A DNA stretch of 64,000 nt from Halobacteriovoraceae bacterium (GCA_020635135.1 JACKAJ010000015.1:1426001-1490000), one strand, 5' to 3'. Positions 33,887 to 42,452 are shown, numbered from the stretch's first letter. Program-made: numbers and translations. Notes: a model not told the origin generated them from the sequence alone.

Positions 33887-35392
33887 TTGAGTAGAAAAGG
33901 CAAAAAAGATATTTCTTTTGAAAGCATGTTCCAATATTCAGCAATTGGAATGGCTCTCATCTCTCTAGAAGGTAATTGGCTCAAGGTGAATAAGGTCATG
34001 TGTCAGATGTTGGGTTATGCAGAGAAAGAGCTTTTGGAAACAGATTTCTTAAAACTGACTCACCCCGAAGACCTCGATGAAGACTTAAAAAATGTTCAAA
34101 GACTTTTGAGAAATGAAATTGAGACTTATCAAATGGACAAACGTTATTTTCACAAAGATGGGCATGTTATCTATGCACATCTTTCTGTTTCATTAATACG
34201 TGATAGTGAAGGAAATCCAGAATATTTTATATCGCAAGTCCAAGATATTACGGAAAAAAAGAAAGCGATTCAGTCCTTGGAAGAAAGTGAGCGGATTATG
34301 CGCTTGGCGATCGAGACGAATTTTGATGGATACTGGGATTGGCATATTAAAAAAGATTGCGAATATATGTCACCAGGTTTTTGGAAAATGTTTGGCTATG
34401 AACCATCAGAGAAAAAACATCACCCTAGTGAGTGGCAGTCTTTAGTTGTTGAAGAAGATCTTTTTCTAGCCCTAGATAAATTCAACGAGCATGTTTCATC
34501 AGGAGGTAAAACACCCTATTCGGTGGAATTGAGATTTAAACACAAAAATGGTTCAATTGTTTGGATTTTATGTAAAGGGCGCGTGATTGAGTGGGATCAA
34601 AATAGACAAGCAGTCCGAATGATTGGAACCCACACTGATATTACTAAACTGAAAGAGGCACAGAAAATGATGTCTCAAGTCTCAAAATGGGAAGCACTCG
34701 AAGTTATGGCCGCAGGTATGGCTCACGAAATTAATAACCCGCTTGCTATCATCAATGGTTATATGGATCAGCTTAATTTTATATTAAAAGGTGTAAAGGA
34801 TATTGAAAGTGAGGTCTATGTCGTTCTCAGCAATGTTAAAAAAAATGTGAAAAGAATAGCGACAATTATTAAAGCCTTAGGCGCACTTTCACGGACAATT
34901 AATCATGATGAGTGGAAGGAAGTTTTGCTCTCTGATGTCGTTAAAGAAGTTTTAGCAAAATATAAAGAAAAATTTAATGGAAATGAAATAGTACTTCGCT
35001 TTGAAAATAATGCATCGGAAATGTACCTTCATGGTAATCGGTCAGATTTGGTGAGAGCGATCGAAAACCTTGTTGAAAATTCATTTTATCAAATTAAAAA
35101 TTTAAACAAAGAAAAATGGATTGAAGTTCGGGTTTTACAAAATGAAGGAAATATACTGATTTCAATTCTTGATTCTGGATCAGGTGTAAAAAAAGAGGTT
35201 CGCTCTAAAATTATGCAACCTTTTTTTACAACTAAACCACTCGGTCACGGTGTGGGATTAGGCTTAAGTATTAGTAAGGGAATTATTGAGCAACACGGAG
35301 GAACGATTACGTTGGATCCGCTTGCTCCCAATACCAAATTTGATGTTTTGTTACCAGCATTTATAAGAAAGAAAGACGATAAGGCAGCATAG
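33887..35392 (+). CDS. Soluble PAS-PAS histidine kinase
   Basis: 501 residues, TTG start with AAAGGGAT upstream. No membrane segment. Two PAS domains with PAC motifs (about 10-125, QYSAIGMALISLEGNWLKVN; about 135-255), then HisKA with AAGMAHEINNPLAIINGYM and HATPase with DSGSGVKKEV and GVGLGLSISK. Presumably senses a cytoplasmic signal, and may phosphorylate the receiver at 35404 or the one at 33450. Confidence 0.94.
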   Translation: MSRKGKKDISFESMFQYSAIGMALISLEGNWLKVNKVMCQMLGYAEKELLETDFLKLTHPEDLDEDLKNVQRLLRNEIETYQMDKRYFHKDGHVIYAHLSVSLIRDSEGNPEYFISQVQDITEKKKAIQSLEESERIMRLAIETNFDGYWDWHIKKDCEYMSPGFWKMFGYEPSEKKHHPSEWQSLVVEEDLFLALDKFNEHVSSGGKTPYSVELRFKHKNGSIVWILCKGRVIEWDQNRQAVRMIGTHTDITKLKEAQKMMSQVSKWEALEVMAAGMAHEINNPLAIINGYMDQLNFILKGVKDIESEVYVVLSNVKKNVKRIATIIKALGALSRTINHDEWKEVLLSDVVKEVLAKYKEKFNGNEIVLRFENNASEMYLHGNRSDLVRAIENLVENSFYQIKNLNKEKWIEVRVLQNEGNILISILDSGSGVKKEVRSKIMQPFFTTKPLGHGVGLGLSISKGIIEQHGGTITLDPLAPNTKFDVLLPAFIRKKDDKAA

Positions 35393-35403
35393 GAGAGCGT
35401 TAC

Positions 35404-35763
35404 ATGGGGACGAATAAAAAGGTTCTTGTGGTCGATGATGAAAAAGAACTTGGTGGACTCGTATTGAATTACCTTGATCTCTATGGATATGTTTGCAAAA
35501 GTGCTGAAAGTGGAAATCAAGCCATCAAAATTTTAGAAGAATATCACCCCGATTACGTTATTACCGACGTCAGAATGCCTGACGGAGGGGGAATTGAGCT
35601 CCTCACTCATATACGTTCAGTTCAAAATCTCAACGATACACGTGTTATCCTTATGAGTGGTTATACCGACTATTCTGAGGATGAAGTCAAAAAGATGGGA
35701 GCTCACTGTCTCATCGATAAACCAATAGACATGCAAACGTTACTCAAGCTTCTTAAAGAATGA
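35404..35763 (+). CDS. Single-domain response regulator
   Basis: 119 residues, CheY-like. VVDDEKELGG acidic pocket, phospho-Asp in VITDVRMPDGG, Thr/Ser in LMSGYTD, Lys in LIDKPID. Last gene of the four-gene signalling operon that begins at 32284. It ends 12 bp before the left end of the transposase unit. Confidence 0.94.
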   Translation: MGTNKKVLVVDDEKELGGLVLNYLDLYGYVCKSAESGNQAIKILEEYHPDYVITDVRMPDGGGIELLTHIRSVQNLNDTRVILMSGYTDYSEDEVKKMGAHCLIDKPIDMQTLLKLLKE

Positions 35764-35775
35764 GCGTCCATGAGT

Positions 35776-35798
35776 GGGTACGTCCACACTTTTGGGAC
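35776..35798. repeat. Left 23-bp inverted repeat of the RAYT unit
   Basis: Perfect complement of 36507-36529; includes an internal GTCC-GGAC hairpin. Confidence 0.85.
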
Positions 35799-35904
35799 AG
35801 TATGCATTATCTTTATTGTAAGACAAATTTTAAAAATGAAAAAATTGCTTGAGCATAGAGTAATTAAAGTTAGCAATTCAAAAAGTTAATGATTAAATTC
35901 TTGC

Positions 35905-36498
35905 ATGCCACGCAAGCCTTTAATAAGAACTGATCTATATTATTACCATATTACAACTAGATCTAATCACAAAGAATGGTTCTCCTTACCCTTGTCTATG
36001 GTTTGGCAGATCTCAACTAATTCATTTTTAAAAGCACTGAAGGAAAATCCCGTAAACATCGCTCAATATGTTTTAATGGGCAATCACTATCATTTGTTAG
36101 TGCAAACTCCAAACTCTGATATTGATAAGTTTATGTATTTTTTTAATAAAACATTTAGCATGAACCTGAGAAAACTATCTGGACAGATAAATCGGATGTT
36201 TGGGAGCAATTACAAGTGGAGTGTGATTTATGAACGAAATTACCTTCAAACAGTTTACAGGTATATTTATCAAAACCCTTTACGAGCAGGACTTGTTAAG
36301 GAATGTTATAACTATCCGTTTTCGACTCTCTATTACCATCACAGAAATCTACAACCGGGATTTCCAGTTCAGAGGAAAATCTATTACGATGTAAATGAGC
36401 CATCAATAAATACGATGCTAGATAGTGAAGATTTAAATGCGATTCGAACAGGTCTAAAGAAAACGATATTCAAGCCTAATTCAAAGAGAAGGTACTGA
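35905..36498 (+). CDS. REP-associated tyrosine transposase (Y1/TnpA family)
   Basis: 197 residues. The HUH motif is NHYHLLVQTP, and the single catalytic tyrosine is likely in the helix YLQTVYRYIYQNPLRAGLV, a hallmark stretch of RAYT proteins. It should cut single-stranded DNA at hairpins, here probably at the repeats that bound the unit. The frame is complete. No strong ribosome site precedes the ATG at 35905, which is typical of tightly controlled transposases. Confidence 0.92.
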   Translation: MPRKPLIRTDLYYYHITTRSNHKEWFSLPLSMVWQISTNSFLKALKENPVNIAQYVLMGNHYHLLVQTPNSDIDKFMYFFNKTFSMNLRKLSGQINRMFGSNYKWSVIYERNYLQTVYRYIYQNPLRAGLVKECYNYPFSTLYYHHRNLQPGFPVQRKIYYDVNEPSINTMLDSEDLNAIRTGLKKTIFKPNSKRRY

Positions 36499-36506
36499 CA
36501 CATTTA

Positions 36507-36529
36507 GTCCCAAAAGTGTGGACGTACCC
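36507..36529. repeat. Right 23-bp inverted repeat of the RAYT unit
   Basis: Perfect complement of 35776-35798. It begins 8 nt after the transposase stop codon and lies 5 nt from tRNA-Asn. Confidence 0.85.
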
Positions 36530-36534
36530 TTAAA

Positions 36535-36611
36535 TGGCTGGGGTGGTGGGACTCGAACCCACGACCAATAGATTAACAGTCTACTGCGCTAACCAACTGC
36601 GCTACACCCCA
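36535..36611 (-). tRNA. tRNA-Asn (GTT)
   Basis: 77 nt on the minus strand. The 7-bp acceptor stem TGGGGTG/CACCCCA, the D arm, the anticodon loop with GTT (CTGTTAA), the T arm GTGGG-TTCGAGT-CCCAC, discriminator G and an encoded CCA are all seen. Promoter upstream at 36639-36667. Confidence 0.97.
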
Positions 36612-36638
36612 TCAGTTGAAATTTTTCAGGTAAGAATT

Positions 36639-36667
36639 TTTATAATTTGCTCTAGGGGATTTGTCTA
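36639..36667 (-). promoter_or_regulatory. Promoter of tRNA-Asn
   Basis: On the minus strand TAGACA (5 of 6) and TATAAA (5 of 6) are separated by exactly 17 nt; the start point would be about 20 nt before the tRNA 5' end. Confidence 0.65.
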
Positions 36668-36696
36668 CTGCTTTTTTCATAGAATTTTCAAGTACT

Positions 36697-36717
36697 TAAA
36701 AAGCCTATTAAAAGGCT
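36697..36717 (-). terminator. Possible minus-strand terminator ahead of tRNA-Asn
   Basis: AGCCT and AGGCT pair around a 6-nt loop and are followed on the minus strand by TTTTT. It would stop read-through from the astA side. Confidence 0.4.
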
Positions 36718-36783
36718 CAAGTTCTCCCTGGGGATACCGATAAGAGATTGAGACGGGTGTTTTGCCTTTAAAATTAGAGGGTT

Positions 36784-37275
36784 ATGATAAAGCAAAGAGA
36801 GCTTCGGCATTTAATGTTTTTCCTCTCAGCCACTGAGCTTGAGGAGTTCGTGAACTCCTTTAATTTTCCTTTGGAGTATGGGGTTGAGCGAGAATTTCGA
36901 ATTTATGAATCTGATTTGTCCGAAGAAATTGAGCATTTTTCAGCTGTGATTGAGCTCATTTCCGAAGAGAAAATACGGGAACTTGAAGAGGGGACCCATG
37001 ACATGATTTACCATGAATTTGAAAATCTGAAAAGAGAAAACGAAGTCATTGTTGAAGAAGATAACGTTCTTCCCTTTAGCCGAGAATCAAAAGAAAAACA
37101 AATTGAAGAAGTGAGTTCCACGGAATTTCTCTATATGAATAAAGAAATGTACAAAAAATCTTTAAAGCAACTCAATGGTTTAGGGGTTGTTGAAAGATTT
37201 GATTTTACACAAAAAAACAAACCTAAGAAAAATAAAATCAAAGCGTCTAATCTTATCGATAAAAAAGTGGGATAG
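36784..37275 (+). CDS. Hypothetical acidic protein (163 aa)
   Basis: Soluble, charged, no signal peptide. The first half is helical (RHLMFFLSATELEEFVNSF) and acidic; the C-terminal 25 residues are strongly basic (KKNKIKASNLIDKK), which could bind nucleic acid. No family recognised. Its end overlaps the convergent astA-like gene by 23 bp. Confidence 0.65.
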   Translation: MIKQRELRHLMFFLSATELEEFVNSFNFPLEYGVEREFRIYESDLSEEIEHFSAVIELISEEKIRELEEGTHDMIYHEFENLKRENEVIVEEDNVLPFSRESKEKQIEEVSSTEFLYMNKEMYKKSLKQLNGLGVVERFDFTQKNKPKKNKIKASNLIDKKVG

Positions 37276-38281
37276 CTTTAATTTTTCCGTTAATGCCGTA
37301 TTTTTCTAAAACATTTTGGTAGCTTTCATCAATAATTAAGGCATCATCCTCAATGGCAGCGCTGACTCTCATTGCACAAAAATCATCAGCCGACTTATCA
37401 AGTGTTACGAGGTAATTTTTAGCGTCTTTAAGAGATTTTTTAAATTGAAACTTCCCACTATAAAAATGTTTTATGGGATAAATTTCATCACGTTGACACT
37501 TGTAGTGAGGACCACCATCAAAGGGATCAACTTCTTGTGAGAATTGAAAACCAACTCCTTCCAGCATTTTTTGTACAGGCTTGGTGTTTTCGTTGACTTG
37601 CCCAATCGCAAATCGTGCTTCGGCCGGAAGCAGAGTTTGGTAAATAACTTCAGAAGGAAACAGATTTAAAATAAATTCTTTGTTTTTGCGACTTATGATA
37701 TCAGCTTCATGATAGTCCATATTGAAAAACTTTTTTCCAAGAGCTTCCCAAAGTGGTGAGTTCCCGTCTTTATCAAATGGAGGCAAAAGTTCTGAATGAA
37801 TAGTATCTTTAAATCTATCGGGAAAGAGGGCCATGTAGAGAAAGCGAGTGAAAGAAATTTGCTTTCCTACTTTCTCTTCTGATTTTCGATAGTCTTCGCT
37901 TAAGACCAACCCTCCAATTTCGGTAGGCCCATCAGTATCAATTCCTAGCTTAAGAGTCCCGTGAACAAAGCCAGTGTTGATAGTTGTGCTGAATTTTTTT
38001 TCTTTTCCAATTCTCAAATAAAAGTGAGGAGATTGCACTGACCCATGTTGAGCATGAATGAGAGAAGTCCCTACAACGTGATTTGTTTCAAGATCTTCTG
38101 CTACAAACATATAGAGATTGTCAGAAAGATCATCGCTGGGTTTTTCGAAAGATCGCAAGGCAATGCTAATCTTTTTTTTGAGTTTGTCTCTATCGCGAGG
38201 GAGGTTGATAAAGAGTGCTAGCTTACTGAGTTCAAAAATATCATCGAGATCTGATTCTTTGACAGTTCTTAGAAGGAACAT
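37253..38281 (-). CDS. astA: Arginine N-succinyltransferase-like protein
   Basis: 342 residues, the length of AstA. It begins FLLRTVKESDLDDIFEL and has the family segments EIGGLVLSEDYRK, LYMALFPDRF, SELLPPFDKDGNSPLWEALG and VDPFDGGPHY. AstA transfers succinyl from succinyl-CoA to arginine, the first step of the AST path. No other ast gene is next to it, so the pathway is not proven. Its start overlaps the preceding gene by 13 bp. Confidence 0.88.
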   Translation of the reverse strand: MFLLRTVKESDLDDIFELSKLALFINLPRDRDKLKKKISIALRSFEKPSDDLSDNLYMFVAEDLETNHVVGTSLIHAQHGSVQSPHFYLRIGKEKKFSTTINTGFVHGTLKLGIDTDGPTEIGGLVLSEDYRKSEEKVGKQISFTRFLYMALFPDRFKDTIHSELLPPFDKDGNSPLWEALGKKFFNMDYHEADIISRKNKEFILNLFPSEVIYQTLLPAEARFAIGQVNENTKPVQKMLEGVGFQFSQEVDPFDGGPHYKCQRDEIYPIKHFYSGKFQFKKSLKDAKNYLVTLDKSADDFCAMRVSAAIEDDALIIDESYQNVLEKYGINGKIKAIPLFYR

Positions 38282-39030
38282 AAAGCCTCTTTTATTTTTT
38301 TACATGCTAATTCAGCGTCCTGAAAGCTCATTGCAAGGGGAAAAAAGAGGTGATTTGGTTGCCCGCTTTCTTCATTGATATAAATTCCTTGATTCAATAA
38401 GGCTTTTGCTAGTTCGCGATGTTCTATTTTAGGAATGGTAATACTTAGCCCCGATGTGTAGACATTGGCATCTTTTTTAAATTGGAAATCTAAAAATTGT
38501 CGAAATTTTTCAAAAAAACCTGTTGGCCTATTAAAAATTTGCAATCGGTTATAATAGTGTAAACGCGTTTGAATATGGGCCAATAACTTGTGGTCAGCGA
38601 TTGGCCGACCTTTATTATTTTGAGAGAGATGAAATTTCATGCCGTGAAAATTTTCGATTTGAATTTCACTCACTCCTTCCTGGATAGAAAAGAAAAAAGG
38701 AGTGTCACCAAAAATAAATTTATCGTCAATACAATCGCAACTGTGCTGAGCTTCACAAATTGTATAACCTTCAAAATGGGAATTGAGAGTTTGAGTATGG
38801 GAAGTTGCCTTGAGATCGAGCGGATGATTGGCGCCCCAAGGGAAATCAATATGGTATTCACTAAGATCGAGAAAGCGCACTTTGTTTCGCGTTAAGAAAA
38901 AAGCCCCATGACGAAGCACTGGAGTGAGAGAAATATTCTCGTGTGACTCATTGCAAAACAAGGGATACCGATAGATTGCGAGACAATCCTCGAGATTCTT
39001 AGAAAAAAGACCTTCCGGTTGTAATTTCAT
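38269..39030 (-). CDS. Uncharacterised protein co-transcribed with astA
   Basis: 253 residues, no signal, no membrane segment. The C-terminus (YTSGLSITIPKIEHRELAKAL ... HLFFPLAMSFQDAELACKKI; quoted in parts) resembles the small C-terminal domain of PLP-dependent aminotransferases, but no PLP lysine motif is seen in the rest. I do not assign a function. The 13-bp overlap with astA points to translational coupling and a shared pathway, perhaps amino acid breakdown. Confidence 0.6.
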   Translation of the reverse strand: MKLQPEGLFSKNLEDCLAIYRYPLFCNESHENISLTPVLRHGAFFLTRNKVRFLDLSEYHIDFPWGANHPLDLKATSHTQTLNSHFEGYTICEAQHSCDCIDDKFIFGDTPFFFSIQEGVSEIQIENFHGMKFHLSQNNKGRPIADHKLLAHIQTRLHYYNRLQIFNRPTGFFEKFRQFLDFQFKKDANVYTSGLSITIPKIEHRELAKALLNQGIYINEESGQPNHLFFPLAMSFQDAELACKKIKEALCSF

Positions 39031-39069
39031 AAACTTATAATAAAATCCCAGTCTAATAAGGAGGATGAT

Positions 39070-39720
39070 ATCACGAGCGACATATTAAAGTCATTAGAGT
39101 CCCTGTACGCGAATAAAAAGTATCAAGAGGCTCGCGATTTGCTGGTAAAAAACAAAGAGACTTTGGATGCTTCTCTATATCATTACAACTTAGGAACTCT
39201 TTACGCCAAAATGAAGGAATTGCCTAAGGCAAGACTACACCTTGAAATGGCCAATAAACTTAATTTTGAAACTTCGATGGTTCAAAATAATATTAAATTC
39301 ATAAAAAATAGCTTAGGTGTCGCTCAGTTAGAAAATTCTCCTAATGTTAATTATAAAACGAAAACTTTTTTTAATTCTGTCCCTCAAGATTATCTCCTCA
39401 CAATTATGCTATTTTTTGTTTTGGTTGGTGGGATTTATTTTAAAAAATCAAAAAATTGGATTCTGGCAATTGTTCTCGTTCTAGTGGGATCAATTCCAAT
39501 GGGATTAAAAACTTTTTATGCAAATAATTACTCTGATGCTGTTGTCTTAACAGATAAATCACTTTTTGAAGGGCCATCGAATATTTTTGATCAAACAGGC
39601 ACTTTGCCGGCTGGGCTTAAAGTTACAATATCAAAAGAACGCGATGGTTGGCTTTTCATAGAATTTCCAGACAGTTATCGTGGGTGGGTTAACAAAGATG
39701 ATTTGGGGTATTTGAGGTAG
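39070..39720 (+). CDS. BatE-like TPR/SH3 membrane protein, apparent ATC start
   Basis: The frame is open up to AAGGAGG at 39058-39064 with no ATG, GTG or TTG until 39139, which would cut off a TPR helix. I therefore place the start at ATC 39070 (or ACG 39073). 216 residues: TPR repeats (SLESLYANKKYQEARDLL, SLYHYNLGTLYAKMKELPKA), two membrane helices (~115-150), then an SH3b domain ending WLFIEFPDSYRGWVNKDDLG. BatE proteins work with BatA/B/D in aerotolerance or stress; those genes are presumably upstream elsewhere. bamD-like gene follows after 8 bp. Confidence 0.72.
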   Translation: MTSDILKSLESLYANKKYQEARDLLVKNKETLDASLYHYNLGTLYAKMKELPKARLHLEMANKLNFETSMVQNNIKFIKNSLGVAQLENSPNVNYKTKTFFNSVPQDYLLTIMLFFVLVGGIYFKKSKNWILAIVLVLVGSIPMGLKTFYANNYSDAVVLTDKSLFEGPSNIFDQTGTLPAGLKVTISKERDGWLFIEFPDSYRGWVNKDDLGYLR

Positions 39721-39728
39721 GTATCGTT

Positions 39729-40568
39729 ATGTTGAAGTTATTAAATGGCGTTTGGCTTTTGTTGTTGGCTTTTAGCTGTTCGAGTGATTTAGGGGTCAAA
39801 GGAAAAACTGAGGCAGAAGTTCTCTTCAAAGAAGCGGAAAAGCTTGTTGAAAAAGAAAGGTACATATCGGCTACGGAAAGACTCAATACCATTCGTTCAC
39901 AACACCCCTATAGTTATTATGCAACTCCAGCAGAACTTCTTTTGGCGGACATTAAATTTTTACAAGAACAATTTGTAGAGGCTTCCGCATCTTATCAAGC
40001 CTTTCGCGATCTGCACCCTAAACATAACAGAATGGATTATATTGTTTTTAAGATTGCCGAATCTTTTTACAAACAAATTCCAAGTACATTCGATCGCGAC
40101 CTAACACCAGCAAAGCAAGCCATCAAGTACTACAAGGAGCTTTTGGAAAAATACCCAAACTCTCAATACATAAAATCTGCTCGAGATCACATTCATGAAT
40201 CTGATGGAATGTTAAAAGAAAAAGAAAAGTATATTGCTGATTTTTACTTTAGAACTGAAAGCTACTCAGCTGCACGCTATCGCTATTTGGACATCATTAA
40301 TAATTTTGAGGATAAAACTCTATTATCTCACTCCCGAAAACAGGTTGTAAAAGCCTCGTTTTATATGGGAGAATATAAAAAATGTTTAAGTTATCTCAAA
40401 AAGTATGCCAAAACATTGAGTGAACAAGACGCCGGTGAAATGGAAGAGTGGGCCAGTAAGTGTGGTGAAGCTGAAAAAGAGAAACTTACAGACAAACAAG
40501 AAAGTCCAAAAGAAGTTAAAGAAGTTTTAGAAACTAAAAACGAAACTTGGACAAAAGACGTTGATTAA
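39729..40568 (+). CDS. bamD: BamD-like outer-membrane assembly lipoprotein
   Basis: 279 residues. Lipobox LLAFSC, then TPR repeats with BamD features: AEVLFKEAEKLVEKERYISA, ADIKFLQEQFVEASASYQAF, FRDLHPKHNRMDYIVFKIA and YYKELLEKYPNSQYIKSAR. BamD helps insert beta-barrels into the outer membrane. A ~35-residue charged tail is extra. It sits in a TPR-rich three-gene group. Confidence 0.88.
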   Translation: MLKLLNGVWLLLLAFSCSSDLGVKGKTEAEVLFKEAEKLVEKERYISATERLNTIRSQHPYSYYATPAELLLADIKFLQEQFVEASASYQAFRDLHPKHNRMDYIVFKIAESFYKQIPSTFDRDLTPAKQAIKYYKELLEKYPNSQYIKSARDHIHESDGMLKEKEKYIADFYFRTESYSAARYRYLDIINNFEDKTLLSHSRKQVVKASFYMGEYKKCLSYLKKYAKTLSEQDAGEMEEWASKCGEAEKEKLTDKQESPKEVKEVLETKNETWTKDVD

Positions 40569-40580
40569 AGGGAGTTAACT

Positions 40581-41312
40581 TTGGAGTTTTCCAGTTCAAA
40601 ATTAGAGCTACTAAAAGACAGAGCTCAGCGCTGCTTTCGAGAAGGAAAATTAGAAAAAGCACTTCTTTATGTCGATGAAGTTATCTCACAAGACCCTAAT
40701 GACTCCGAAACTTATTTTTTAAAAGCTAACGTTTTTCACGTTCAAGGAAAAATTGGTAAAGCTGTTAAAACATTCAAACAAGTCATCGAGATGAACAATG
40801 ACCATACAGATGCGATGGTGAGTTTGTCTGTTTTGTTAAATGACATCGGACGGTACGAGGAAGCTAAAAAATATTTTGAACTTGCGGATAAGAAAGTTAA
40901 GAAAGGTGATAATGGCGGGGTTGTCGATAACCATATCAATAAAAAGTTTTCGGCTCACCACTATGAAATTGCCGAAATGTATTTTGCTTATGGGCGCTAT
41001 GATGAAGCCCTTACGGAATATAACAAAGCGTCTTCACTTGATCCTGCAAATCTCATGATTAAAGTTAAAATTGCAAAAGTTTATAGTAAAAAAGGCTTTT
41101 ACTCTAAGGCCATAGATGAGTTTCGATCGATTAAAAGATTGGATGCAGGTTTTTTGCCTGCGAGAATGGCCCTTGGTCTTCATTACTATACCAATGGAAA
41201 AATCATTGAAGCACAAAATGAATGGAAGAATATTTTACAAAAAGATCCTGAGCACAAAGAGGCTCAAATGTATCTAAAGCTTTCACAGAATGCCACTGAA
41301 GTCTCTCTCTGA
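40581..41312 (+). CDS. TPR-repeat protein
   Basis: 243 residues, TTG start with GGGAG 7 nt upstream. No signal. About six TPR units run through the whole protein (e.g. AQRCFREGKLEKALLYVDEV, YFLKANVFHVQGKIGKAVKT, AEMYFAYGRYDEALTEYNKA). A scaffold or adaptor, with partner unknown. Repeat copy 4 begins 4 nt after its stop. Confidence 0.85.
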   Translation: MEFSSSKLELLKDRAQRCFREGKLEKALLYVDEVISQDPNDSETYFLKANVFHVQGKIGKAVKTFKQVIEMNNDHTDAMVSLSVLLNDIGRYEEAKKYFELADKKVKKGDNGGVVDNHINKKFSAHHYEIAEMYFAYGRYDEALTEYNKASSLDPANLMIKVKIAKVYSKKGFYSKAIDEFRSIKRLDAGFLPARMALGLHYYTNGKIIEAQNEWKNILQKDPEHKEAQMYLKLSQNATEVSL

Positions 41313-41316
41313 ATAT

Positions 41317-41441
41317 CCTGAATTCGGATAAACGTCGATCTTCTTCGTCGTCTACGAGTCTCAAAGACTGCGACGTACCAAAGCGTACGCCTCGTCTTTT
41401 CGCTCTTGACTCCTAGAATCTCTCGTTTCTCCAAATTCAGG
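41317..41441 (+). repeat. Nested-hairpin element, copy 4 (subtype I)
   Basis: 125 nt. Arms 41317-41334 and 41424-41441 pair at 16 of 18. Hairpin A AGTC/GACT at 41357-41369, spacer GCGA, hairpin B CGTAC-CAAAGC-GTACG at 41374-41389. The core is nearly the same as in copies 1 and 3; the arms (CCTGAATT...AATTCAGG) are not. Between convergent genes. Confidence 0.85.
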
Positions 41442-41504
41442 AAAAACATAATCCATTTTGAAATGATTTAGGAAAAATTGATAATGTAATTTAGTGAGAT
41501 TTAT

Positions 41505-42110
41505 CTATTCAGCAATGTTTTCGTTGCTGGGAGAGGGTCTAACTTCTTTGGGATTAGCTTTTTCATTGTTCGCTTGAGTATTCTTAGCAGCAACATTGTT
41601 GTTTGCTTGAGAATTTTGAGCTTCAAAGCGAGTTCTATAAGAATCGTTAGAAGCAGCTGACTTTGCAGAAGCAATAGCTGTCTTAAGTTGATTGTAAATT
41701 TCAGCACGAACTTCGAGCTTGCTATCTTGAAGAACAATTTGTCTTCCAATTTTCAATTTTGAATTAATCACAACTGGAGCTTTGAGATTGGCAGAAATAT
41801 ATTTAATATCAGCTGGAATTGTTAAAATATTATAAGTTGTTGCCCCTGTGCTGCTTTCTAGTGAAAGGCTTTTTAAATCAGCAGGAAGAAGCTGAACCTG
41901 CGAAGCGGGGTCGAGCAACTGAGGCTCGATTATAGGGAATGCAATTTCAGGAGATTTAATAGACTGAAGCCATAAGATAAGAGTGCTGTCACTTGGGTCA
42001 ATAACAATGAATTGATTTTCACCTTCAAAACCCAAAATACCTTCGGGAAAGCTGATGATTTCACTTTCATTTACTTCTTGTGTTCCAAATCGTTGAGTTT
42101 CGATTTTCAC
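41505..42110 (-). CDS. fliW: Flagellar assembly factor FliW
   Basis: 201 residues, longer than usual (about 150). The first ~145 match FliW: IISFPEGILGFEGENQFIVI and ATTYNILTIPADIKYISANLKAPVVIN (in parts). FliW binds flagellin and, when free, blocks CsrA. The last ~50 residues are an added N/A-rich, probably disordered tail. csrA is directly upstream, so the FliW/CsrA switch is encoded as a unit. Confidence 0.95.
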   Translation of the reverse strand: MKIETQRFGTQEVNESEIISFPEGILGFEGENQFIVIDPSDSTLILWLQSIKSPEIAFPIIEPQLLDPASQVQLLPADLKSLSLESSTGATTYNILTIPADIKYISANLKAPVVINSKLKIGRQIVLQDSKLEVRAEIYNQLKTAIASAKSAASNDSYRTRFEAQNSQANNNVAAKNTQANNEKANPKEVRPSPSNENIAE

Positions 42111-42218
42111 CTATTTTTCCTCCAGGCAAACATAGCTAAAAACAAATGGAGCTATGCCAAAACACCTATCTTCTATATATGATGGTAGCAGTCAGATGTA
42201 TGATGAGCAAGAAGGAAT

Positions 42219-42452
42219 TTATTTCTTTTCCTCAAATTCCTGGCTGAGGGCGTCCAGTCCTTGATGACTAGAATCAAGGGCTTTTTTATTCTGATCTTGA
42301 ATGGCTTGGTAAACCTCTTCGCGGTGGATTTTAGTCTCTTTAGGCGCTTTAATACCTAAGCGAACTTGCTTTCCTTTAATTTGGACGACAACAATTTTTA
42401 TGTGATCGTCAATGGCAATGCTTTCTCCAAGCTTCCTTGTTAAAACAAGCAT
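42219..42452 (-). CDS. csrA: Carbon storage regulator CsrA
   Basis: 77 residues. It starts MLVLTRKLGESIAIDDHI and holds VRLGIKAPKETKIHREEVY, the RNA-binding strand with the key Arg. The C-terminal ~20-residue extension is where FliW binds in this subgroup. It represses mRNAs with GGA in hairpin loops. Likely co-transcribed with flgL upstream and fliW downstream. Confidence 0.97.
   Translation of the reverse strand: MLVLTRKLGESIAIDDHIKIVVVQIKGKQVRLGIKAPKETKIHREEVYQAIQDQNKKALDSSHQGLDALSQEFEEKK

Larger units (their letters stand above)
35776..36529 (+). mobile_element. RAYT unit: Y1 transposase gene bounded by perfect 23-bp inverted repeats
   Basis: The left end 35776-35798 (starts GGGTACGTCCACAC, ends GGGAC) and the right end 36507-36529 are perfect reverse complements. 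Each end also holds a small GTCC...GGAC hairpin. Between them is only the transposase gene. No clear target duplication is seen. The right end stops 5 bp from the 3' end of tRNA-Asn. Confidence 0.8.

Noticed and set aside
36534..36743. Open frame on the plus strand beginning MAGVVGLEPTTNRLTVY
   Set aside because: It is the antisense of tRNA-Asn; this peptide is a well-known false gene call over tRNA genes.
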